From contig CAJXZM010000055.1 in NCBI GenBank assembly GCA_913063125.1, positions 1 through 35,350 on the forward strand: a stretch of DNA of 35,350 nt, in the 5' to 3' direction. Of this stretch, positions 22,935-31,676 are shown in pieces. Under the pieces are notes generated by a model. It was not told the origin of the DNA. It worked only from the letters and a program-made list of their open reading frames with translations, and did no database searches. How positions within the stretch are numbered: the stretch's first letter is position 1; each line of letters opens with the position of its first letter. This DNA is from an uncultured Gammaproteobacteria bacterium (GTDB lineage: Bacteria; Pseudomonadota; Gammaproteobacteria; Pseudomonadales; Ketobacteraceae). The position numbers were made by a program, and so were the translations under genes.

Positions 22935-25700
22935 TTACAGTTCAACACCGCAGTAAGAAAGTGACTCAGTGCCATCGCCACCTGTCCACAACTGTCCGTT
23001 TAAATCCCACCAGTTCTCAGTCGCCGGGTCGTTGTATTTATGAACTACAGGGTTACTCTCAGCATACAACAAACCAGGATCAATATACTTAACCGTATTG
23101 GGAAGAGAATTATTGATACTTTTAGCCATTATGAACGTATCAGAATTTAGTGATTTTTCATGAACAAAATCGCACAACTCCTTTGCAAGTGGTTTAAGTA
23201 CATCTTCTCGAATAGTCTCCCATTCTACGCCTGCACATCCACTATTATAGGAGGCTTGACTCACCAAATTACAGGTTTCCTGTCCATCATTTTCCAAATC
23301 ATACAGCTCTATGGGTTCACCTATGTCCTCATCCGCAGAAAGAGGATGAAAGTAGTTGATCAGTTTGTAACGGCTATTATCAATATTTTTAGCTATCGAC
23401 ATCCCCAAGGTATAAGCTGGATCTGGATAATACCAAAACAACGGACGACCCTCAGGAACTGATGCTACCGCTAATTCTTGACTACCAGGTTCTATATTTA
23501 ATTCAGCCCGTAAATCAACACTTTCACTGGGAACATCCTTATTTTCTCCCGCTAGGGCGAGAATCGTAGCGTATAAATCAGAACCAATAACGGGAGTTGT
23601 ACTAATAGACTTTGCATTAATGCTTGGCCCAGCGATAACTAAAGGTTCCCGTATTCCACCTTCGGTTAACAACCCTTTATGGCCTGCCAACAAGGTCTCA
23701 GGATCATACAATTCATTCGATGCCGGAGAATCAACCCATTTCGGGTGCACCCCGTTATCACTAGTAAAAATCACATACGTGCTATCGGTACCACCCAAAG
23801 TATTCTCGAGTTCTTCAACAACGATTCTCACGCTGTTATCAACATCATTGATCATACATAGATACCTTTCAGATTCAGGTTCGGTTGGATCAGCATGACA
23901 ACGATGTGACACCCACTCTCTTTCTTCATCAGGAGTCCTTCCCGGATGGTTTTGCTGCACATGAGGGCCATAGTGGGATAAATACAAGAAGTATGGTTTT
24001 CCTGTATCTCGAGACAATGATTGCGCAAGAGCTCCGGCTGTCGAGCCACCTTTACCAGGCGTAAAACTGTCCCCACTAATATAATTTCGAGCATACTCTG
24101 AAAGCGTTGCCGTTAAATCGTTATTTTCGCCGTCGACCTCAGTCTCAATCGGTTTTAATATCTCAACGGCATAATCTGAACCGTCTTTTCTGTATTCAAT
24201 CTTAAGGTCGGGAGTTTTATCCACCACTTTACCTTTAAATCTCTCGCCCAGCCCGTCACCGTAATCAAAAGCTTCGTAAGCATTTGGCTTACCTGGAGCA
24301 CTGCCAGCAATATTATAAGTAAAACCGGCATTCAATGCCGTTGTCATATTGTTAACGCTATTATCCCCAGGAATTTCGCTATCAGAACGTAACGCCGACG
24401 TATTTTGCAGATGCCATTTACCAATAAGTACGGTTTCATAACCCATGCCCTGCAATCGCCTGGGTAAAGTACTACCCCTTAATTTCTCGGGTAATTCCAT
24501 AAAGTCGTCATTGTCAGATACTCGATAAACACCTGTATCCGGAGAATAGCGGCCTGTCAACAGTGATGCTCGACTAGGGGAGCATACCGCCGCATTAGCA
24601 TACGCATTCGTAAACGTTACACCTCTGTCAGCCAGAGTTTTTATATTTGTTGAAGCTGCATTTATTTCAACTGTTGTATTACCAATGCCCACATTAACGT
24701 CATTCCAGCCAAGGTCGTCTGCATAGATCATCACAATATTGGGGCGTGTTACCAGTGGGTGGAATCCAGAATATTCCTGCTCAATACCCATGGAGCGAAC
24801 TCGCCAGAAATAAACAGTATTAACATCTAAAGCCGGTAACGCACCACTATTTGTAGAACTCACAAGCCCTTCCCAACAGATCTTGTCAGCAGTGGAATTT
24901 AGGCCTTCAACTTTTCCAAACAGGCTGTCTGGATTTTCGCTGGCATACACTTCTATGTGTTGTTCAGTCGCACCTGGCTCCGGCAGCCAATCAAAACACG
25001 GGGTTACCGACGCTGCGCGAAGGTTGATTGAATATTTTCCCGAATTATTAATCAGTAAATTACCTGAGTTAACACTCGATATTCCATGCACATAAATGGT
25101 CTTGCCAGCATGGGCTTCAATATCGGCATAGCTTAACGGTATCCTGAATCGATGCTTTATCCCGTCATTATCTGGATCTGTCTTACAAGCTTCACGCACT
25201 TCTGGCTCGGAAGACAAATTGGCAGCGACGCCTTTGACAACTGTTCCAACCCCTGCCGGACCATCAACATAGAGGTGTACATCAATGGACTGAGGATCTC
25301 CTGTTTGGCACGCCCATCCGGTAATCTCATATTCACCATTCACCAATTGAATACCGTCAATAACGCCCAATACCGCTGAGCAAGCCTCACCTTGGGGCGA
25401 AAACTCGGTTCCCACAGTCGTTGTGCCGCTGCTGCCCACACCCACCGAACATTCAGTGCTTGATCCGCAACTAGCATAATCCCACCCACAAAATTGATAG
25501 CCGGTATCAGCCTCAGCGAACAGGGATACCGTTATTGGCGAACTGTTAGTATATTTCTTCTTGCAGTCCTCTCCACAATTAATAAACTCATCATCTGAGG
25601 TTACAACACCCCCTCCAAAGTTTTCGACCACAAGGGAGCCGCCACACCCACTTAGCAGGACAACAAGAGCACAAAGAGAAAACAGACTAAATTTAGACAC
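22935..25700 (-). CDS. Sulfatase A: S1-type sulfatase lipoprotein with GWAC-core domain
   Basis: The 921-residue protein starts at a GTG (25700), with AAGGA 9 bases upstream. The lipobox is LSGC (Cys19). Then come an InlB-like repeat at 22-103 (VVENFGGGVVTS, CGEDC), the GWAC-core domain at about 110-228 (YEITGWACQTG, EACKTD, KHRFRIPLS), a fibronectin-III-like segment at about 231-317, and the sulfatase domain from 318. S1-family hallmarks are all present: metal-binding ADDLGW (Asp328, Asp329), CSPSRASLLTG with Cys373 for conversion to formylglycine, GKWHL (427-431), SHYGPH (575-580) and TSDNG (646-650). S1 sulfatases hydrolyse sulfate esters of carbohydrates. The substrate is not readable here. 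The maturation enzyme (FGE or anSME) is not in the window. It lies downstream of the cytochrome gene, has its own leader, and is followed by a strong terminator. Confidence 0.93.
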   Translation of the reverse strand: MSKFSLFSLCALVVLLSGCGGSLVVENFGGGVVTSDDEFINCGEDCKKKYTNSSPITVSLFAEADTGYQFCGWDYASCGSSTECSVGVGSSGTTTVGTEFSPQGEACSAVLGVIDGIQLVNGEYEITGWACQTGDPQSIDVHLYVDGPAGVGTVVKGVAANLSSEPEVREACKTDPDNDGIKHRFRIPLSYADIEAHAGKTIYVHGISSVNSGNLLINNSGKYSINLRAASVTPCFDWLPEPGATEQHIEVYASENPDSLFGKVEGLNSTADKICWEGLVSSTNSGALPALDVNTVYFWRVRSMGIEQEYSGFHPLVTRPNIVMIYADDLGWNDVNVGIGNTTVEINAASTNIKTLADRGVTFTNAYANAAVCSPSRASLLTGRYSPDTGVYRVSDNDDFMELPEKLRGSTLPRRLQGMGYETVLIGKWHLQNTSALRSDSEIPGDNSVNNMTTALNAGFTYNIAGSAPGKPNAYEAFDYGDGLGERFKGKVVDKTPDLKIEYRKDGSDYAVEILKPIETEVDGENNDLTATLSEYARNYISGDSFTPGKGGSTAGALAQSLSRDTGKPYFLYLSHYGPHVQQNHPGRTPDEEREWVSHRCHADPTEPESERYLCMINDVDNSVRIVVEELENTLGGTDSTYVIFTSDNGVHPKWVDSPASNELYDPETLLAGHKGLLTEGGIREPLVIAGPSINAKSISTTPVIGSDLYATILALAGENKDVPSESVDLRAELNIEPGSQELAVASVPEGRPLFWYYPDPAYTLGMSIAKNIDNSRYKLINYFHPLSADEDIGEPIELYDLENDGQETCNLVSQASYNSGCAGVEWETIREDVLKPLAKELCDFVHEKSLNSDTFIMAKSINNSLPNTVKYIDPGLLYAESNPVVHKYNDPATENWWDLNGQLWTGGDGTESLSYCGVEL

Positions 25701-25707
25701 AAGAGCT

Positions 25708-25732
25708 ATTCCTTTATGGATACAATTATCGA
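25708..25732 (-). repeat. 25-bp leader repeat, copy 1
   Basis: Leader immediately upstream of sulfatase A, containing its ribosome-binding site AAAGGAAT. Identical to 22765-22789. Its reuse in front of a deleted cytochrome marks the edge of an old duplication. Confidence 0.85.
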
Positions 25733-25962
25733 GTAATTCCTACTCGTATTACTGCGCGGCATTGTATAGCACCTAATCATATTAAAGATAGAAGATATAT
25801 ACTCTGAATTTTGTAAGACATATCTCACACAACAGCGATACAAATAACCAATACCTAGCACAACAGGTTAACGGATGCCATTTATCAAGAGAGTCATTAG
25901 CTAAAAAGAAGACATTGGCCTTAACACTTCAAAATCTGCTCATTTCAAACAATCTTACTATT

Positions 25963-28023
25963 TTATTTGTCTCCATACTTTTCTAACAATAACTTCAATA
26001 GATATTGATAGGTCGCATTCTCTTTATGGTAATTCACTGCTAACTGGCAGCGATTAATCGCATCCGCGAACCTTCCCTGCCGAACAAAGCTTAATGCCAG
26101 CGCGTAATGCGCAAGTGCAAATGTTGGCTCATATTGAATTGCTTGCAACAATAGTCGTTGAACCTCATTTTCATCCTTTGTAAGCCTTGCCAAGTCAGCA
26201 AGATTAACTATGGCTGGCACATAACGAGGGACCAACCTTAACGCTGTTTCGAACGCTTCTTTGGCCGCATCAAAATCATTAAGTGAGAGATACAGTGAAC
26301 CCAAGGCATTATGAGACTCTGGCCGCTCTGCGTTATACATCAATATCTTTTTATACTCAGCCACTCCTTGCTTAAGATCACTCTGAGCGTTTTTGGGTAC
26401 GATAGAAGATAAACCAGCAAGCTGCCTAGCCACTTCGATTCTTATTTGCTGATGTTCGTCAATTAACAATGGCGCTAAATGCTTCACCTTAAGTTGAGCT
26501 GGCAATACATCAGCAACGTTAAGCGCTGCTAACCTCACACGTAAGGATTCGCTATTAAGCTGCTTAAGTGCTAAGTCAACACCATCTTTGCTAGGTTGAT
26601 TTGACACTTGATTCAGCGCACTTGCTCTTGCAAAGGCACTGATATCAGGCTGTTCCATATACCCAGCAAGTTTTTCAATATTACCGGGCTCGTTCTGAAA
26701 CAGCTGAACGAAAAATTCAGAAAATCGACTTCGCACATCATCCTTTTCTTTAAACCCCCAACCATTCATCATCTTTTCAGACCAACTATTGCCTTTATCC
26801 GAGTGGCATTGGTCACACGCATTTGGCGTACCATATTTTGACGAAAAGTCCGGTCTTGGCACTCTAAAGCTATGATCCCGTCGAGGATCTACTTTCATAT
26901 AGGTCGTTGCTGGCATATGACAGGATACACATTGCGCACCCTCACTCTCATCAGCATGGTGGTGATGTTTCGCTGTATCAAATACTGATGCGTTATGACA
27001 TTGACCACAAACCTGATTACCAGGCAGTTTCAAACGTAAGCTATGAGGCTCGTGACAATTACTACAAACAACGCCCTCTTTATACATTTTGCTTTGCAAA
27101 AAAGACCCATAGACATATACCTCATCCTTTATTTGCCCGTCAATGTGATAGCGATCTTCCGTTATTAAATGCAGAGAATGCGATTCATCGAAAGGCTTTC
27201 CTGCCTCGACATCTGACAATGCAGCTCTCAATGAATGGCATTGCGCACACTGACCCACTTGCGGGTTGTTTATATCCTGAGAGACCCGTTTCGCTGTAGG
27301 GTGACTATTATAAATTTCCCACTGGCCTGCTTTCGCAAGCGGTGAATTCAATCCTTTATTTTTTACTTTATGGTCTTTACCTTTATCTAAAGCCCACTCA
27401 CGGTGCAGCTGGCCTGGGCCATGACAAGACTCACACCCCACATTGATTTCTTTCCAGCGCGTCTCGAAAGTGTCGCTTGCAAGATCATAGTTCTTTTGAA
27501 CACCGGTTGAGTGACAGTCCGCGCAGTTGCTATTCCAATTTTGTGTCACTCCCGTCCAATGCATAATATCTTCAGGGACAATATTTTCTTCTTTATATAG
27601 CGAAAACCAGCGCTGCCCTCCCATTGACACCTGACGAGAATCCCATGCAAAAGGTAACGCCTGTAATCGCCCATCGGCAAACTTCACTAAATACTGCTGC
27701 AGAGGATCAACACCAAATGTATACAGAACCTCAAATTCTTTAACGAGACCCTTTAAGCCTTCTGTTTTAACAAAAAAAACATCATCTTTTGTATAAAACA
27801 ACGTTTCTAGTTTGTTATACATCAGAGATTGATTATTAAAATCACCAAGAACAGTACTTTTATTCGCTGGCTGCATAGCCAGGTCATGATGAGATGATTT
27901 CCAGAGGTCGGATTCTTTTTTATGGCAAGAGGAGCACTCCTGCGATCCTAAATATGGGATCTTATCCGCTGCATACGAATAAAAAGGCACAACAAACAAA
28001 AGATAAACAAGCAAGAGCCTCAT
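25963..28023 (-). CDS. Periplasmic octaheme c-type cytochrome with C-terminal TPRs
   Basis: The 686-residue protein has AAGGAGT just upstream of its ATG and a Sec signal (MRLLLVYLLFVVPFYSYA). Eight CXXCH heme motifs are visible, at residues 30-34, 167-171, 197-201, 259-263, 320-324, 339-343, 365-369 and 403-407, spaced as in cytochrome c554-like multiheme proteins. Their haems would be attached in the periplasm by the Ccm system. Between motifs 1 and 2 is the segment TFGVDPLQQYLVKFADGRLQ, a hallmark of an uncharacterised multiheme-TPR family. From about 440 to the end are helical repeats, including TPR units such as SHNALGSLYLSLNDFDAAKEAF and FALAHYALALSFVRQGRFADAI. It lies between the two sulfatases, 129 bases after sulfatase B. 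Electron donor and acceptor are unknown. A deleted copy remains at 22500-22766. Confidence 0.92.
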   Translation of the reverse strand: MRLLLVYLLFVVPFYSYAADKIPYLGSQECSSCHKKESDLWKSSHHDLAMQPANKSTVLGDFNNQSLMYNKLETLFYTKDDVFFVKTEGLKGLVKEFEVLYTFGVDPLQQYLVKFADGRLQALPFAWDSRQVSMGGQRWFSLYKEENIVPEDIMHWTGVTQNWNSNCADCHSTGVQKNYDLASDTFETRWKEINVGCESCHGPGQLHREWALDKGKDHKVKNKGLNSPLAKAGQWEIYNSHPTAKRVSQDINNPQVGQCAQCHSLRAALSDVEAGKPFDESHSLHLITEDRYHIDGQIKDEVYVYGSFLQSKMYKEGVVCSNCHEPHSLRLKLPGNQVCGQCHNASVFDTAKHHHHADESEGAQCVSCHMPATTYMKVDPRRDHSFRVPRPDFSSKYGTPNACDQCHSDKGNSWSEKMMNGWGFKEKDDVRSRFSEFFVQLFQNEPGNIEKLAGYMEQPDISAFARASALNQVSNQPSKDGVDLALKQLNSESLRVRLAALNVADVLPAQLKVKHLAPLLIDEHQQIRIEVARQLAGLSSIVPKNAQSDLKQGVAEYKKILMYNAERPESHNALGSLYLSLNDFDAAKEAFETALRLVPRYVPAIVNLADLARLTKDENEVQRLLLQAIQYEPTFALAHYALALSFVRQGRFADAINRCQLAVNYHKENATYQYLLKLLLEKYGDK

Positions 28024-28087
28024 TTTTCACTCCTTCAAATATGAAAAATGACCCTTTATTGATGCCATTTTTAAATAGCTCTACATC

Positions 28088-28105
28088 GAGGGGCTTTCGC
28101 CCCTC
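28088..28105 (-). terminator. Hairpin between sulfatase B and the cytochrome
   Basis: GAGGGGC (28088-28094) pairs with GCCCCTC (28099-28105) around a 4-base loop, 46 bases beyond the sulfatase B stop. No T tract follows on the minus strand. It may be a weak terminator or a processing hairpin, letting the cytochrome be partly co-transcribed. Confidence 0.45.
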
Positions 28106-28151
28106 AATCACCTATAGACCCACGTTTAAATACGACTAGGTAATAATTGTT

Positions 28152-31100
28152 TTACATTCCACAATACATTAACGGCTCTTCTACATCTGACACCCATTTT
28201 TGCTTAATTGAATCAGCTGGATCAGTTGGATCAATTAACCAAGGTGCCATTGCTCGTTCTTTATCCTCGTCATTGTTAAAACTAACTAATTTGGCCGGGT
28301 CAACGAAATCATACATTTTAACGATAGAACCATTTGTTAAGTTGAATTTCTTGGCCATCTGGATAGAAAAACCATCTGGATTCGTTACACTAAGATCTGT
28401 AAAGTTTAAGAAATCACACATTTCTGTTGCCATATCGCTCATGTCACCAATATACGCCGCCCACTTAGGCGTCCCACATGAGGGATCCCTATTAGGATCT
28501 GCATTAACTTCAGTACCAACGGCAAGGTTACACTTTTCCTGTGGATCAACAGATAAGTTATAAAATTCAAAAGGTAATGTTTCTTCTTCAGAATCAAGAC
28601 TATTTGTACGTTTATTAGGATAGAAATAGCTTATTAATTTATAATTTTTTCCCTGAATTGTCTTTTGCACCACCATTGCTGCACCCTTCAGATTATCAAG
28701 ATTGTTATGATGTACCACCGGTGTATACCAGAATAAAGGGCGACTTGTAGAAACCCCCTCCACACCAGTTATCCCTAACTCTCCGCGCAAATCAACACTG
28801 TTTTGAAAAGCCTTAGTAACATTGATTTCTTCATTCATCAGAAATGCCTTCGCACGATCAAACTCAGAAACGTTATTTCCCGCCAACCCCAAGATTGTGG
28901 CATACAAATCAGAACCAATAACCGGAGCATCACTCAGGCCAGGCTTGATGTTCGGCCCTTTAATAATTAATGGCTCACGAATACCCGCCTCTGAAAAGAA
29001 AGTCTTTGATCCTTTTAACAACTTATCTTCGTCATATAACTTATCTTCGTCATTTAAATCATCTTTAGTCTTTTTCCATTCTTCAACCCAGTTTCTATGC
29101 ATCCCGTTATCTGAGGTAAACATCAGATAGGTGCTGTCAGAGATGTTGAGTGAACCGTTTTCGCCATTAAGAGACTTTTGAACTTCACCCAAGCTGGTGT
29201 CAACTGTTTTAATCAAACAAACAATATCTGCACTGCTCCACACATAATCCACATGATCTGTACCAGCTTGATTACCCTTGTCACAATGTTTAGATGCCAA
29301 AGGTGTAGCCCCCTGTACATGTGGGGCATAATGAGAAAAATATAAGAAAAATGGCTTACCTTTATTTCGGGAAATCTCAGCCATACCATATCCTGGAGAA
29401 AAAGATTCTCCCTGAAGATACTTTTTTGCATAAACAGTCAATGACCCAGTAAGATCGTCAGACAGTCCATCAACAGTCTCCCCGATAGCAACAGGCGCAA
29501 GTTTTTTAATTTCACTAATCTCGCTGCCATCTCTGTATTCAACCATTAATTTGGGCAATACTCCTGCGACCTGCCCAAAAAATTCCCCGTTTGTGTCCGC
29601 TTCATATTCGAATGGTTTTCCTGCTGCACCACCACCTATATTGTAAGTAAATCCAGAGTTTACAGGTGTGGTTCGGTCTTCCGCATCAACTGTAGGCCCT
29701 GAAGCCTCTGTCTCAAGACGCAATCCTTTCTGCAAATGCCATTTACCCAACATCGCTGTTTCATAACCCATACCTTGCAATTGCTTAGCTAACAGGTCAT
29801 CTTGAAAGTCTTCTGGGATTTGGACATAGCTGTCTGTCGTAGATACCGAATAGACACCATGCGCGGGCGTATAACTACCCGTCATTAACGATGCTCGACT
29901 TGGTGAGCAATTTGCTGCGTTAGCGTACGCATTGCTAAACACGACACCTTGATCCGCAAGCTCTTTGATCTTTGGCGTATTGATATTAATTGTGTCTGTC
30001 GTATTTCCCAACCCAGTATTTACATCATTCCAACCTAAGTCGTCCGCATAAACCATTACAATGTTCGGTCGGGTAATTAACCTGTTCATTTCAGAATAAG
30101 CGGCTGGCGTACCTTCATTCTCTATCTTAACTTGCCAGTAATACGTTTGGTTGATCTCCAATGGCTTATCGGTTGCTTGTTCACTTGCCCAACCGTGATC
30201 ACCCCAACAGATCTCGCCATCGGGCTGCTGATAACTGGCCAACTCTACACCTGGAAGGCCACTTTCCTCTTTAAACAAAATTAGTGTTTGAGATAATGCA
30301 TTTGCATCCGGTGTCACATTAAAACAAGGTGTAGAAGAAGCTATATTTAGTGGGTAAGTCGTTACTTGCGCCAGCAACTCATTGGTTTGGTTATCTCTAA
30401 GTGTGTACAAAGCGATCTCGCTTGTGTCAATGTTCGACGACGAGCCCTGGATAAACCCATCAGGCAAACAGAAGAAATTCTCTCCGTTTTTGAAAATACA
30501 AACATCACTTTGCGGAACATCCCAAGCAAGCTCTGGTTCACAAGCATCATCATTTGCTGCAAACACACACTCTGCTTCAATATACGTAAGCTGATAACTA
30601 GAATCTGCTTTAACTAGATCCAAAGACGCTATTTCAATTAACGCTCCTTCATACTCAGCTCTAACGCTATAATGAGCGCCACCTTCTTCAGCGGATAGAT
30701 CTAATGTCCAATGCTCTGTAGAGGTTCCTGTTGATAGACCAAGAGAACTCCACGTCTCTTCATCTTTATAGAGAGTCGCACCATCCAACGCATTGCTGTG
30801 TTGAATATCAACACTAATTTCACACTCTGTAGAGGGGCTCATAGGGACGCAGCGAGTTGGGCCACCATCTGAAACTTGCATGATTGCAGTTGGCTCTGGC
30901 GAGACCTGAGCACCGGTATAGGCCATTGTCGTGTTAAAAGTAAGGGTACGATTATTTTCACCCTTAAATGTGAATAGATTAGTGCGTCCTATTTCCACAT
31001 TCCCACTGTCGTAAGCAATAACCTGAGCCTTATATTCCGAATTTGCAGCCGCATAACCCATAATCCAAATATATGGATTGGTCGCCATCGAAGCTGATTG

Positions 31101-31361
31101 CTCCATCGACCAACCAGGGTACCCTGCAGGATACCACTCCACGACATATTTTGTGACTGGGCGAATAGGGTCCGAAAGCCGTTCAAAACTGAATTTTATA
31201 TTGGGATGAGTACCGCTCTCAGTTGCTGTTGTTACTGGATAAGAGACGCTGAGCATATCTGCAGTAGCGTATGTTGATAAGACGGCAATCAACATTATTA
31301 AGGCAAAGCGTAAGTGATTTATTCTTTTTTTGAAGGCACTAGAAATCGTAACGATATTCAC
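28152..31361 (-). CDS. Sulfatase B: exported S1-type sulfatase (1,069 aa)
   Basis: It starts at a GTG (31361), with AAGGAG 5 bases upstream; the overlapping ATG one frame away hits a stop at once. The signal peptide (about 1-34, FALIMLIAVLSTYATA) has no lipobox, so the protein should be released into the periplasm or beyond, unlike lipoprotein sulfatase A. About 390 residues of beta-sandwich modules precede the enzyme. They include fibronectin-III-like parts near 38-135 and 345-430 with paired cysteines (CFNVTP...ICWGDHG). The S1 sulfatase domain runs from about 431 with ADDLGW (Asp440, Asp441), CSPSRASLMTG (formylglycine Cys485), GKWHL, SHYAPH and TSDNG. It lacks the GWAC-core domain. It is a clear paralogue of sulfatase A in the enzyme part, with a different N-terminus. 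Its upstream region carries the dispersed repeat shared with the small secreted proteins. Confidence 0.92.
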   Translation of the reverse strand: MNIVTISSAFKKRINHLRFALIMLIAVLSTYATADMLSVSYPVTTATESGTHPNIKFSFERLSDPIRPVTKYVVEWYPAGYPGWSMEQSASMATNPYIWIMGYAAANSEYKAQVIAYDSGNVEIGRTNLFTFKGENNRTLTFNTTMAYTGAQVSPEPTAIMQVSDGGPTRCVPMSPSTECEISVDIQHSNALDGATLYKDEETWSSLGLSTGTSTEHWTLDLSAEEGGAHYSVRAEYEGALIEIASLDLVKADSSYQLTYIEAECVFAANDDACEPELAWDVPQSDVCIFKNGENFFCLPDGFIQGSSSNIDTSEIALYTLRDNQTNELLAQVTTYPLNIASSTPCFNVTPDANALSQTLILFKEESGLPGVELASYQQPDGEICWGDHGWASEQATDKPLEINQTYYWQVKIENEGTPAAYSEMNRLITRPNIVMVYADDLGWNDVNTGLGNTTDTININTPKIKELADQGVVFSNAYANAANCSPSRASLMTGSYTPAHGVYSVSTTDSYVQIPEDFQDDLLAKQLQGMGYETAMLGKWHLQKGLRLETEASGPTVDAEDRTTPVNSGFTYNIGGGAAGKPFEYEADTNGEFFGQVAGVLPKLMVEYRDGSEISEIKKLAPVAIGETVDGLSDDLTGSLTVYAKKYLQGESFSPGYGMAEISRNKGKPFFLYFSHYAPHVQGATPLASKHCDKGNQAGTDHVDYVWSSADIVCLIKTVDTSLGEVQKSLNGENGSLNISDSTYLMFTSDNGMHRNWVEEWKKTKDDLNDEDKLYDEDKLLKGSKTFFSEAGIREPLIIKGPNIKPGLSDAPVIGSDLYATILGLAGNNVSEFDRAKAFLMNEEINVTKAFQNSVDLRGELGITGVEGVSTSRPLFWYTPVVHHNNLDNLKGAAMVVQKTIQGKNYKLISYFYPNKRTNSLDSEEETLPFEFYNLSVDPQEKCNLAVGTEVNADPNRDPSCGTPKWAAYIGDMSDMATEMCDFLNFTDLSVTNPDGFSIQMAKKFNLTNGSIVKMYDFVDPAKLVSFNNDEDKERAMAPWLIDPTDPADSIKQKWVSDVEEPLMYCGM

Positions 31362-31389
31362 ATGTACTCCTTTTCATATCTGGAATATT

Positions 31390-31593
31390 GGGGAGGAGCC
31401 AACACTAAAATTTTTAGGCGGCAAGTATCAAACTAAATCAAATAAGCCAAACTATTATCACGTGTTGCTCAAAAGATTTTACAAAAAAGGAGCCACAAAG
31501 ATAGAGAAATAACAAAAGAAATCGGACTCATCCATGTGCCTTTCTATAGAGCGCAAATCTTGCATGATTCAAAGAATAATTGCACGCAATATT
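31390..31593 (-). repeat. Dispersed upstream repeat in front of sulfatase B (copy C)
   Basis: Two collinear similarities meet here. Bases 31390-31469 resemble 7950-8023, and 31459-31593 resemble the upstream part of the 508-bp duplication (about 6512-6648 and 8591-8727). Shared blocks are CGTGTTGCTCAA, ATAACAAAAGAAATC, TGCATGATTCAAAG and AATTGCACGCAATATT, with a net 2-base length difference. All copies sit upstream of minus-strand genes for exported proteins. Confidence 0.75.
31579..31590. promoter_or_regulatory. Palindromic operator candidate, site 3
   Basis: ATTGCACGCAAT, identical to site 1 at 6634-6645, lies about 220 bases upstream of the sulfatase B start inside the dispersed repeat. 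Confidence 0.4.
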
Positions 31594-31676
31594 CAAAAAA
31601 AAACGTAACTATTCAGCGTGTTAACTCAACACATCGAGTTCTTTCTGGACAAACTCAGACCATTCACTTGCAAATG

